A stretch of 38,880 nt of DNA from Clostridia bacterium (GTDB lineage Bacteria; Bacillota; Clostridia; Christensenellales; Aristaeellaceae): assembly GCA_017473345.1 (NCBI GenBank), contig JAFULL010000024.1:1-38880 (forward strand), read 5' to 3'. The translations under genes were made by a program, and so were the position numbers. Below are positions 7,637 to 15,241 of the stretch, piece after piece (position 1 is the first letter of the stretch; the number at the start of each line of letters is the position of its first letter). Below the pieces are notes generated by a model, which saw only the letters and a list, made by a program, of their open reading frames with translations, was not told the DNA's origin and did not search any database.

Positions 7637-8286
7637 CCGTCCAGCAAAGTGGTCACATACCCCATGCTCTGCATGTGTTTGCGGATCTCATCCGCCTGCG
7701 GCAGCACCGCGCGCACGCAGGCATGGAAGGCCGGGGAATGATCGGCATGCAGCAGGTGGCACAGCTCGTGCACGATGACGTAGTCGATCATCTCCGGCGT
7801 GCAGTGCATCAGCGCTGCGTTCAGGCGCATTTCACCCCTGCTGTTCATGCTGCCCCAGCGCTTCTTCGCATTGCCGAGACTGAGCTTTGTGGGGTTCAGA
7901 CCCGTGCGCTGGCTCCAGTACGCCACGCGCGACGGCAGATCAGCCTTCGCGCGCTGCATGCGCCACTTCTTCACATGCGCGTATGCATCGCCCGTTTTGG
8001 GCACCAGAAGGCCCGCATTTGTCTCTTTTGCGCTGTGCACGTCTGCAAGGTGCAGGGTGATCATATCGCCTAAAAAGGGCATTTGAGCGCCGTCGTACAG
8101 CACAAACGGCGCATGGCTGGTCACCAGCTGCTGCTTCTTTGCGATCCAGTCCTGCTTCTGGCGGATGAAGGCCTCAATTTCCCTCAATGGCATGCGCATT
8201 GGCGCGCGAACGACAAGCGCACCCTCCTGATCCACACAGATCGAGAGGGTGCGCCTTTTGCTGCGTATCAGCTGATAATCAGTCAT
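7624..8286 (-). CDS. YgjP-like zinc metallopeptidase (DUF45 family)
   Basis: A 220-residue protein of the YgjP/COG1451 type, related to SprT and WSS1 peptidases. An N-terminal beta region with SKRRTLSICVDQEGALVVRAP leads to the zinc site HELCH (173-177), with a likely third ligand in HSPAFH (His188). KKRWGSMNSRGEMRLN (141-156) is the family signature just before it. The substrate is unknown in this family. It starts at ATG 8286, overlapping the TGA of the upstream GNAT gene by 8 bases, so the two are probably translationally coupled. Its 3' end overlaps the convergent gene at 7319-7636. Confidence 0.88.
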   Translation of the reverse strand: MTDYQLIRSKRRTLSICVDQEGALVVRAPMRMPLREIEAFIRQKQDWIAKKQQLVTSHAPFVLYDGAQMPFLGDMITLHLADVHSAKETNAGLLVPKTGDAYAHVKKWRMQRAKADLPSRVAYWSQRTGLNPTKLSLGNAKKRWGSMNSRGEMRLNAALMHCTPEMIDYVIVHELCHLLHADHSPAFHACVRAVLPQADEIRKHMQSMGYVTTLLDGYSS

Positions 8287-9082
8287 AGTTCATGCCGGGG
8301 TAGAAGCAGGCCGTGCGCACGAAGGTAGCGCCGCAGCTGCTGGCCAGCGCGCGCTGCAGATCGTTGCGGCGGATGACGTCGGCCTCCACATGGGTGACGC
8401 CCTTTTCACTGAGGATCTTCATGCCAGCCGCGATAAGCGACTTGGCCAGACCCAGCCTGCGATAGTTGGGATGCACGTACAGCCCGATAAGCTTGGCCGC
8501 CTGACCGTCGCCGGTGAAGGCGATCTCGCCCACCACTTCGGGGCCGCGGCTCATGTACAGCGCGAAGAAATGCGGAAAACTCATATAGCGCTGCAGCATC
8601 TGCGGCTGCCACGCATCCAGCCGGTAGGCGTTCATGCGCTGCAAAAAGCCCTGCAGCTGCCCCGGATCGCCCAGCGGCACATAGCCCATATCATAGCCCA
8701 TGGGAGCAGCAGGACGGGCATTGGGCACGCCCAGCTGCACCACGTCCAGCGCGTCGTTGGCGTCAAAGCCGCTTTCCATATAAAAGGCCATCATTTCGGT
8801 ATCCTGCGGGCTTACCTGCGCAAACACGCGGGCCTTCATCTGCGGGGTCTGCTCGCGCAGCTGCTGTGCACGCGCCAGAAGCGCGCCCATCAGCATATCC
8901 CTGCCGGGGCCCTTGGAACGGATATTCATAAACAGGTTGATAGGCCTTTCAGGAAACAGGTACGGGTGATATGTATGGATCAAAAACCCATCCGCGACGG
9001 TCATATTGGCGCTGTCAGCAACATAAAAGGTGTTTTCAGTCGGCAGACCGTTCACGCTTTGCGGCGGGTGAAACAAATGCAT
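8279..9082 (-). CDS. GNAT N-acetyltransferase, two GNAT-like halves
   Basis: A 267-residue protein. The C-terminal half (about 155-267) is a clear GNAT acetyltransferase: EIAFTGDGQAAKLIGLYVHP, then YRRLGLAKSLIAAGM as the acetyl-CoA loop (R-x-x-G-x-A variant). The N-terminal half (about 30-130, MLMGALLARAQQL and MMAFYMESGFDANDA) looks like a weaker GNAT fold, so this may be a tandem-domain enzyme. The acceptor substrate is not evident. It starts at ATG 9082 after AAAGGAT and has its own promoter at 9136-9164. It is co-transcribed with the metallopeptidase gene downstream. Confidence 0.85.
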   Translation of the reverse strand: MHLFHPPQSVNGLPTENTFYVADSANMTVADGFLIHTYHPYLFPERPINLFMNIRSKGPGRDMLMGALLARAQQLREQTPQMKARVFAQVSPQDTEMMAFYMESGFDANDALDVVQLGVPNARPAAPMGYDMGYVPLGDPGQLQGFLQRMNAYRLDAWQPQMLQRYMSFPHFFALYMSRGPEVVGEIAFTGDGQAAKLIGLYVHPNYRRLGLAKSLIAAGMKILSEKGVTHVEADVIRRNDLQRALASSCGATFVRTACFYPGMNYD

Positions 9083-9135
9083 GGATGATCATCCTTTCCC
9101 GGCCGTATGGACAGCCGTTCTCCATGATATCCACT

Positions 9136-9164
9136 ATTTTACCCTAATTCGTCACGATATGCAA
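9136..9164 (-). promoter_or_regulatory. Promoter of the GNAT-metallopeptidase pair
   Basis: TTGCAT (9164-9159), a 17-base spacer and TAAAAT (9141-9136) on the minus strand. Confidence 0.7.
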
Positions 9165-9173
9165 GGTGTAGAA

Positions 9174-9209
9174 ACACAAAACGCCCGTACCGCCGAAGCG
9201 GTACGGGCG
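9174..9209 (-). terminator. Terminator after the symporter gene
   Basis: A 12-bp perfect stem (CGCCCGTACCGC at 9182-9193 with its complement at 9198-9209) and a four-base loop. On the minus strand it is followed by GTTTTGTGTTT. Confidence 0.88.
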
Positions 9210-9231
9210 CGGGTTATGCAATCAGGAAAGA

Positions 9232-10422
9232 TTACAGGTTGACAGCCTCGATCTTCTCTTCCTTGACGCCATGCTTCTCGGCATAGCCGGTCAGGATCAG
9301 GGTCAGAGCGCCGTCGCCGGTCACGTTGCAGGCGGTGCCGAAGCTGTCCTGGATGGCGAAGATCGCCAGCAGCAGAGCGGTGCCTTCGGGGCCAAAGCCC
9401 AGAACGCTGGTCACGATGCCCAGAGAGGCCATGACGGTGCCGCCAGGCACGCCAGGAGCGCCGATGGCGAAGATCGCCAGCAGCACGCAGAACAGGATCA
9501 TGGTGCCAACAGAGGGCAGAGCGCCGGTCAGAACCAGAGACACGATCATAACGAAGAAGGTCTCAGTCAGAACGGAGCCGCACAGGTGGATGTTGGCGAA
9601 CAGCGGGATGCCGAAGTCGACCATGTCCTTACGCAGGACCTTGGACTTATGAGCGCACTGCAGGGCAACAGACAGGGTAGCAGCGGAAGACATGGTGCCA
9701 ACGGCGGTGATGTAAGCGGGGCCGTAGTGCTTGAAGACTTCCTTGGGGTTCTTGCCGGAGTAGGCGCCGGCAACCAGGTACAGAACGGTCATCCACACGA
9801 AGTGGCCAACCAGCACGACGACAACAGCCTTCAGGAAGATGGGCAGCTGCTGGGTGATGGTGCCTTCATAGGCCAGGCAGCAGAAGGTGCAGGCGATGAA
9901 GAAGGGCAGGATAGGGATGACGATCTTGGACACGATGTCCAGAACGATCTTCTGGAACTCGTCCAGCACGGTGGTGATGACCTTGGCCTTGGTCCACACA
10001 GCAGCCAGACCGATCAGCACGGAGAAGGCCAGAGCGGACATAACGGGCATGATCTGGGGGATGCCCAGAGCGAACACGTCAGCAGGCAGGGGCTTGAGAG
10101 CGGCAGCTTCCTTGGCGGTGTTCATCACGGGGATCAGCACGTAGCCAGCCACGGTGGACATCAGAGCAGCCAGCACGGAGGACGCGTACGCAATGATCAG
10201 CGCAACGCCCAGCATGCGGGAAGCGCTGGAGCCCAGCTTGGTGATGGAGGGAGCGATGAAGCCGATAACGATCAGGGGAACGATGAAGTTGATGACCTGG
10301 CCCATGACGTTCTTCACGGGAACGATGACGGTCATCACAGATTCGGGAACGATGAGGCCGATGATGATGCCGACGATGATACCAAGCAGCAGCTTGGCCG
10401 GCAGGCTCTTGAGGAATTTCAT
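9232..10422 (-). CDS. Dicarboxylate/amino acid:cation symporter (DAACS family)
   Basis: A 396-residue polytopic membrane protein of the sodium/proton:dicarboxylate symporter family (SstT, GltP and DctA relatives). About eight hydrophobic helices plus re-entrant loops can be read. The hallmark loops are AVGTMSSAATLSVAL (serine-rich loop HP1) and GAPGVPGGTV. In the last helix DSFGTACNVTGDGALTLIL contains the N-x-x-x-D binding motif. It probably imports an amino acid such as serine or cysteine, or a dicarboxylate. It starts at ATG 10422 after AGAGAGG. It lies 62 bases after the cysteine desulfidase-family gene with no terminator between, so they look like one operon and the transporter may supply that enzyme's substrate. 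Confidence 0.93.
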   Translation of the reverse strand: MKFLKSLPAKLLLGIIVGIIIGLIVPESVMTVIVPVKNVMGQVINFIVPLIVIGFIAPSITKLGSSASRMLGVALIIAYASSVLAALMSTVAGYVLIPVMNTAKEAAALKPLPADVFALGIPQIMPVMSALAFSVLIGLAAVWTKAKVITTVLDEFQKIVLDIVSKIVIPILPFFIACTFCCLAYEGTITQQLPIFLKAVVVVLVGHFVWMTVLYLVAGAYSGKNPKEVFKHYGPAYITAVGTMSSAATLSVALQCAHKSKVLRKDMVDFGIPLFANIHLCGSVLTETFFVMIVSLVLTGALPSVGTMILFCVLLAIFAIGAPGVPGGTVMASLGIVTSVLGFGPEGTALLLAIFAIQDSFGTACNVTGDGALTLILTGYAEKHGVKEEKIEAVNL

Positions 10423-10484
10423 GGTTAGTTACCTCTCTCTTTTTGTTTTTGGGGAGCGGAGTGACTTCAGGGGCTTTTGACCGG

Positions 10485-11780
10485 TCAGCCGATGCAGGGC
10501 TGGCCCGTCATGATGCGGATGATCTCCTTGTCGGTTTCGCGCATGCCAACGCGACCCAGACGACCGATGTTGATGATGGTTTCCTCAACACCCTTGGTGA
10601 TCACACCGTCGCCGCCGTAGAACTGCTGGCCGTTGAGGTACATGCTCCAGCCAAGCAGGCCCGCGTCAACAGACGCAGCGATCTTGGCCGCGCAGGATGC
10701 CTTCGCGCCGTCGCAGATCATACCGGAAACGATTGCAAGACCGTTGACCAGCGTATGCGCCACTTCCTTGAAGCCGCCGCCATTGAGATGGGCGATGGCC
10801 GCAGCAGACGAGCAGCCGGCGCTGACGGCGCCGCAGTAGGCGCTCAGACGGCCGATGCCGGTCTTCAAGTGGATGGTCAGCAGGTCGCTGAGCAGTACGG
10901 CGCGCACCATGGTTTCATGGCTGACGCCAAGCTCCTTTGCGTACACGATGACCGGAACAGACGCCGTGATGCCCTGGTTGCCGCTGCCCGACACGATGAT
11001 GACCGGCATTTCGCAGCCGCTCATACGTGCGTCGGAACCAGCCGCCGCCATGAACTTTGCACGGGTTTTCACATCCGTTCCATAGTAATCGCGCAGCGTT
11101 TTGCCGATGTTGGCGCCCCAGGCGTTGTTCATGCCTTCCTCTGCGATCGCATAGTTGTAGGCAATCTGACGCTCGACCAATTCGGCCACGTCTGCAAGGT
11201 CGCAGGTATCTGCAAAGTCAATGGCACTTTCCACAGACATGCAGCTGCGATCCGTCAGGCCCTTCATTTCCGCCTTCTCGCTGACCTTTCCGCCATCCAG
11301 CAGCACCTCGCCGTTGCGCTCGATGAGCACAATGTTGGTGTGGTAGTCAGCAATGCGAAGGCGTACGCTTTCTTCGCCAGCCGTAAGGGTAATGATGATG
11401 TCAAACACCACATCGCCCTCGGCAGGCATCACACGCACGTCGTGCGTATCAAGGTAATCGCGCATACCCTGCTTTTCCTCTTCAGTCACCTCGCTGATGA
11501 CCTCGAGGATCTTGTCCGCCTTGCCGGCAACGATGCCGGCAACCGCAGCCGCCTCAATGCCCTTGAGGCCGCCGGTGTTGGGAACCACAACGGACTTGAC
11601 GTTTTTAATGATGTTGCCGCTCGCCTCGATCAGCACGGTATCGGGCAGTTTGCCCAGCACCTCACGTGCCTTGGCCGCGCCGTATGCAAGAGCGATCGGC
11701 TCGGTACAACCCATGGCAGGGACCAGTTCTTCGCGCAGGATCTGTACAAACTGGCTGTAGCGCGGATCTGTCTTCTGCAT
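10485..11780 (-). CDS. L-cysteine desulfidase family protein (CyuA/YhaM, UPF0597)
   Basis: A 431-residue protein of the serine dehydratase alpha-like/UPF0597 family. Relatives are Fe-S enzymes that break L-cysteine into pyruvate, ammonia and sulfide. Family landmarks are EELVPAMGCTEPIA (Cys25), AYCGAVSAGCSSAAA and SGMICDGAKASCAAK with two cysteines seven apart; these match expected cluster or catalytic cysteines. The start at ATG 11780 follows GAGAGGAGG. The longer frame to 11831 runs into the operator and is rejected. It heads a probable operon with the symporter at 9232. Control is likely through the inverted repeat at 11813-11840. The true substrate could also be serine or another small amino acid. 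Confidence 0.88.
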   Translation of the reverse strand: MQKTDPRYSQFVQILREELVPAMGCTEPIALAYGAAKAREVLGKLPDTVLIEASGNIIKNVKSVVVPNTGGLKGIEAAAVAGIVAGKADKILEVISEVTEEEKQGMRDYLDTHDVRVMPAEGDVVFDIIITLTAGEESVRLRIADYHTNIVLIERNGEVLLDGGKVSEKAEMKGLTDRSCMSVESAIDFADTCDLADVAELVERQIAYNYAIAEEGMNNAWGANIGKTLRDYYGTDVKTRAKFMAAAGSDARMSGCEMPVIIVSGSGNQGITASVPVIVYAKELGVSHETMVRAVLLSDLLTIHLKTGIGRLSAYCGAVSAGCSSAAAIAHLNGGGFKEVAHTLVNGLAIVSGMICDGAKASCAAKIAASVDAGLLGWSMYLNGQQFYGGDGVITKGVEETIINIGRLGRVGMRETDKEIIRIMTGQPCIG

Positions 11781-11812
11781 CAGTGTATTCCTCCTCTCGT
11801 AATAAAATGAAA

Positions 11813-11840
11813 GAACATCGTTTGAACGCATGCGATGTTC
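11813..11840. promoter_or_regulatory. Operator-like inverted repeat in the desulfidase leader
   Basis: GAACATCG (11813-11820) and CGATGTTC (11833-11840) form perfect 8-bp arms about two helical turns apart. They begin about 12 bases downstream of the -10 box, in a position for a dimeric repressor. Confidence 0.65.
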
Positions 11841-11851
11841 ATGTTACAAGT

Positions 11852-11881
11852 ATTATACTATACGTCGACCTGTTTTGGCAA
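11852..11881 (-). promoter_or_regulatory. Promoter of the desulfidase-symporter operon
   Basis: TTGCCA (11881-11876), an 18-base spacer and a perfect TATAAT (11857-11852) on the minus strand. Confidence 0.82.
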
Positions 11882-12030
11882 CGTTCTGACAAATATTTAA
11901 TTCTTTTCCATACTTTTGTTTCCGTATTTGACAAATCCGCCCGTTTCAGTGTATGCAAATGGTGCAGTCGGAAGTACTCCGGCAGGATAACCGGCCGTCT
12001 GAATTCTTTCACTGTCGTACGCACATTCCA

Positions 12031-12059
12031 TTGCCTCCCCTTCAAATAACAGCTATAAT
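12031..12059 (+). promoter_or_regulatory. Promoter of the sorted surface-protein gene
   Basis: TTGCCT (12031-12036), a 17-base spacer and a perfect TATAAT (12054-12059). The rest of the 330-base gap from 11781 to 12112 holds only this, the divergent promoter and its operator. Confidence 0.82.
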
Positions 12060-12112
12060 ATGGAAGGTGTTATTCCCGAATGATCAAAACACGACTCACG
12101 GAGGAAACAAGC

Positions 12113-14173
12113 ATGAAAGAGCGATTGATCCGGATCTGCACGGTGCTGGCATGCCTGCTTGCAGTAACGCTGGCATGCGGCTGCGCCATGGCCGCGGAAG
12201 GCATTGTGGCTGAAAGCGGGCGAACCACCTGGAGGGCATACTCCGACGGGCTGGCATTTGCAGAAAACGGCGAGCCCACTTACGATCCCGTCACCGGCAT
12301 GTGGACCATGACCATTGACACCAACCAGACCAACTGGCAGGCCGTTGTTGCAGCTGGCGTGGATGAATCCGGCGATGTGAAGGGGCTTGATCTGACCATT
12401 CTCCCTGCAAGCAGTGAAACCAACAAAGCCAGCGCCATCTATTCTTCAGGCACAAGCGGCGGCACGCAGGCCGAATGGGATGCCTGGCTTGCACGCGAGA
12501 TCACCCGCGAACCCAACCGCGATCACGCTGAATACGGCGCGGGCACAAGCCTGTCCCTTGGCCATTATGACAGCCAAAGCGGTACTTTCCTGCCGCAGGC
12601 AACCAAAGAAGACGAGATTTACACGCTGTTTGTGCGCGTACGCTATGCAGATGGCAGCTACGACAGCCGCTACGTCAAGGTCGCCGTCAGTTTTACCAAC
12701 CAGAATCCAAAGCGCGTTTCCTTTTCAAACGTTTCTTATTCAAATATACTGCCCAACTTTGGCGGCACCGCCTTCTCTGCAAACGTCTCTGACGGAAGCG
12801 CGGAATACAGCAATCCCACCAGCACTCCTCAGGCCGGCAAGCTGGTCACGGCCGTGCGTGCCCCCGGCACCAAAGAGCAAACGGCCGGCTGGACTGCTTC
12901 CCTGGGACGCAGCAAACTGACCATGTCCACTGACAGCGACGGTCATTGCGTGGCGCTGATCGAGATGAACCTTCCGGCTGAGTCATACGCCGCTACAGAG
13001 TCCGGCGTGATCATCTGGAAAGCGGGCGATGTCACCAAAGCGTGCGAGAAAATCATCGTCAAGGTGGTGCACGGCACGCCGCTGCTGTGGCCCGAATATG
13101 TGGACGCGCTCGTGCCCTTTGAAAAAAACGATGTGGAACTCAAGCTTGTGGGCGGTATTGGCGGCGTATCTCTTGAAAAAGACGGCAATGCCACCCGTCT
13201 GGCCCTGGACACTCAAGCGCTGCTGAGTGCCGCTTCCGCCGGTCAGGACCTGACGCAGGCCGCCGTGCAGATCCGCCTGAAAGCCCCCGCGAACGCCCGC
13301 TATTATGCCGGCGGCGATGTTGTGTATGGTTCCTCTGTCAGCTACGGCCCCACGATGGCCGACAATTTCTACCCCAACGGCGTGGCCAAGTATCCGCCGT
13401 ACGAGCTGCTGCCCATTGACAGCACCTGGATCGCTCCGCTGGATCTGTCCTATTTCTATATGGAAAAGCAAACGAAACCGTCCGGCGACGGTGAAATGGA
13501 CTACTACATGTCCTGCTGGACCACAGAGGCCACGGAATTTGGCGCTGCGGTTCAGATCATCCAATGGTTTGACGACGAAAAACAGCTGATCGGCGAAAAC
13601 TACATTGTGTTCACCTTCGACGCTCTGGATCTGATCAGCCTTGAAGAGGTGCTGACGGACGAATCCGGCTTGTCAGAGCATCCTAATGTACCGCGCGTGG
13701 TGATCAAGGATAAATGGGACGGCACGGGGAAAGTATCCCTCATGGCCGAGCGCCTGCCCTCCAGCCCCGGCAGCCATTACTACCATCTCACGCTGGTAGA
13801 CGAAAACAACGAGCCTGTGTACCTTGAAGGTCAGACCTGCGATGTGTACCTTCCCTATCCTGACCATCCCATTCGCTACACCCGCGAAACGGCGCAGGAT
13901 CTGGAACTGACCATCGGCCACTACGACAGCGAGATGAATCTGGTGGAAGAGGTTTTCTCTGTGACCAAGGGCAATCTTGAACTGACGCCCTACGGAATGC
14001 GCCTGCGCGTGTCCAGCTTCAGTCCCTTCATCGTCAACTGGAAGCTGCCTGCAGAAACCGCCGCTGCGGATGTGCCGCAAACCGGCGACCATTCCGCGCC
14101 GCTGCTCTGGCTGTGCCTGATGGGCATGGCAGGCGTATGCATGCTGATGCTGAGCAAACGTGCCCGTAACTAA
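12113..14173 (+). CDS. Large surface protein with LPXTG-like sorting signal
   Basis: A 686-residue exported protein of unknown function. A signal peptide (about 1-28, hydrophobic ICTVLACLLAVTLACGCAMA) precedes a long beta-rich extracellular region. The C-terminus is VPQTGD (654-659), a hydrophobic stretch (LLWLCLMGMAGVCMLML) and a basic end (SKRARN), the three parts of a sortase substrate with VPQTG in place of LPXTG. The body contains Ig-like or strand-loop stretches (for example YTLFVRVRYADGSYDSRYVKVAVSF) but no domain I can name. An alternative lipobox reading (TLAC) fits poorly. The start at 12113 follows GGAGG; the longer frame from 12080 has no ribosome site. It is monocistronic. No sortase gene is in the window. 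Confidence 0.85.
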   Translation: MKERLIRICTVLACLLAVTLACGCAMAAEGIVAESGRTTWRAYSDGLAFAENGEPTYDPVTGMWTMTIDTNQTNWQAVVAAGVDESGDVKGLDLTILPASSETNKASAIYSSGTSGGTQAEWDAWLAREITREPNRDHAEYGAGTSLSLGHYDSQSGTFLPQATKEDEIYTLFVRVRYADGSYDSRYVKVAVSFTNQNPKRVSFSNVSYSNILPNFGGTAFSANVSDGSAEYSNPTSTPQAGKLVTAVRAPGTKEQTAGWTASLGRSKLTMSTDSDGHCVALIEMNLPAESYAATESGVIIWKAGDVTKACEKIIVKVVHGTPLLWPEYVDALVPFEKNDVELKLVGGIGGVSLEKDGNATRLALDTQALLSAASAGQDLTQAAVQIRLKAPANARYYAGGDVVYGSSVSYGPTMADNFYPNGVAKYPPYELLPIDSTWIAPLDLSYFYMEKQTKPSGDGEMDYYMSCWTTEATEFGAAVQIIQWFDDEKQLIGENYIVFTFDALDLISLEEVLTDESGLSEHPNVPRVVIKDKWDGTGKVSLMAERLPSSPGSHYYHLTLVDENNEPVYLEGQTCDVYLPYPDHPIRYTRETAQDLELTIGHYDSEMNLVEEVFSVTKGNLELTPYGMRLRVSSFSPFIVNWKLPAETAAADVPQTGDHSAPLLWLCLMGMAGVCMLMLSKRARN

Positions 14174-14180
14174 CTGAATC

Positions 14181-14220
14181 ACAAAACCGTCCGCGATGCC
14201 GTGGACGGTTTTGTTTTTTT
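14181..14220 (+). terminator. Terminator after the surface-protein gene
   Basis: A 12-bp stem, ACAAAACCGTCC (14181-14192) with GGACGGTTTTGT (14203-14214), is followed by T7. Confidence 0.92.
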
Positions 14221-14223
14221 ATC

Positions 14224-14286
14224 TCAGGTTTTTTTACACAGCAATTCAGTCAGATCCAGGTCGAACAATGCGCAGGCATATTTCAT
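14224..14286 (-). pseudogene. Possible remnant of a HAD-family hydrolase start
   Basis: A 20-codon minus-strand frame reads MKYACALFDLDLTELLCKKT, with AAGGGAGA eight bases upstream. It resembles the beginning of HAD phosphatases (MKY-x-x-x-FDLDGT-L), keeping the D-x-D-x-T core but losing the Gly, then stops. It lies 63 bases downstream of the AraC gene on the same strand. It could be a truncated gene or a chance match; the ribosome site argues mildly for a remnant. Confidence 0.3.
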
Positions 14287-14348
14287 GGAGCATTTCTCCC
14301 TTGCCATCATTCTATCACAACAGCAGCCCCAAAACCATTCTGTACTCA

Positions 14349-15104
14349 TCAATGAAACTTTGCTGCAAATTCCGACGGCGTGCAGCCCATCAGCCGTTTA
14401 AACTCCACTGAAAAGTATTTGTAATCCCGGTAGCCGCACAGAAAAGCGATCTCCTTGAGCGTGTAGTAACCGGTTTGCATCAGATCCGCCGCCTTCTGAA
14501 CCCTCAGCTGCACCAGATATTTCAGCGGCGAAACACCAAAGCGTGCTTTAAACAGTTTACGGAAATAGACCTCGCTCATAAAGCTCTGCCTTGCAGCGTC
14601 GCCGATGTTCACATCAGGCTGATTCCAGTTTTGCTCCAGATAATCCACCGACGGCTGGATCCTGTCGCGCGTCTGCTCCTGCCCCGTCTGACGGCGGCAC
14701 AGTGCGAGGATTTCATACAGGATGGCCGTGCACTGGTACTGATAGCCTGTTTCCCGGCTCTTCCAGCAGGCCAGCAGCCGGCAGAACAGTTCGCGCATCG
14801 CAGCGGCATTGCGCGGCCGCAGGGTTTCCACATCATACTCCGCCTCATCCTGCATATCAAAATGAACAGCGATCAGATCGTCGTGCGATCCGCTGCGGGT
14901 GTAGGTGATGCCGGCAGGAACAAAGGCGACCGTATTGTCCTGCATGCAATGGGTTTGCGCATCTGTTTTCAGCTGTACATCTGAGCTGAACCTGAACGAA
15001 AGCGCATCAAACTTTCTGCCGGACGTACCATGGCTGACAGGGCTCTGTTTCAGCTCCACCACGCCCAAAATGCGCAAAGAGATCAGTTCTTTTTCAAAAA
15101 ACAA
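14349..15104 (-). CDS. AraC-family transcriptional regulator
   Basis: A 251-residue regulator. The N-terminal part (about 1-110) is a cupin-like sensor (AFVPAGITYTRSGSHDDLIAVHFDM). The C-terminal 100 residues are the double helix-turn-helix of AraC/XylS: DAARQSFMSEVYFRKLFKARFG, then LKEIAFLCGYRDYKYFSVEFKRL and GCTPSEFA. The start is taken as TTG 15104, seven bases after GGGAGG; the frame continues upstream to 15158 but those starts lack ribosome sites and reach the -35 box. It is divergent from the GH10-like gene, so it probably activates that gene in response to a sugar. Confidence 0.92.
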   Translation of the reverse strand: MFFEKELISLRILGVVELKQSPVSHGTSGRKFDALSFRFSSDVQLKTDAQTHCMQDNTVAFVPAGITYTRSGSHDDLIAVHFDMQDEAEYDVETLRPRNAAAMRELFCRLLACWKSRETGYQYQCTAILYEILALCRRQTGQEQTRDRIQPSVDYLEQNWNQPDVNIGDAARQSFMSEVYFRKLFKARFGVSPLKYLVQLRVQKAADLMQTGYYTLKEIAFLCGYRDYKYFSVEFKRLMGCTPSEFAAKFH

Positions 15105-15129
15105 GAAATAACCTCCCTTTTTTTGCTTT

Positions 15130-15158
15130 ATCATACCTTTTTTGTTTCGTTTTTTCAA
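15130..15158 (-). promoter_or_regulatory. Promoter of the AraC gene
   Basis: TTGAAA (15158-15153), a 17-base spacer and TATGAT (15135-15130) on the minus strand. Confidence 0.75.
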
Positions 15159-15203
15159 CCCGTATGATCAAAAAGCAAGTGTACTTTCAAACGCCGCACA
15201 ACG

Positions 15204-15209
15204 TATAAT
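15204..15209 (+). promoter_or_regulatory. -10 box of the GH10-like gene, poor -35
   Basis: A perfect TATAAT lies 33 bases before the start, but the bases at the expected -35 (GTACTT near 15181) do not match consensus. Such promoters usually need an activator, which fits the divergent AraC regulator. Confidence 0.6.
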
Positions 15210-15241
15210 GAAGCCAGCACCTTCCAGGGAGGTTTGAAAAA

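Noticed and set aside
10443-11810. 455-codon plus-strand frame opposite the desulfidase gene
   Set aside because: The minus-strand gene has family motifs, ribosome site and promoter; the plus frame has none of these.
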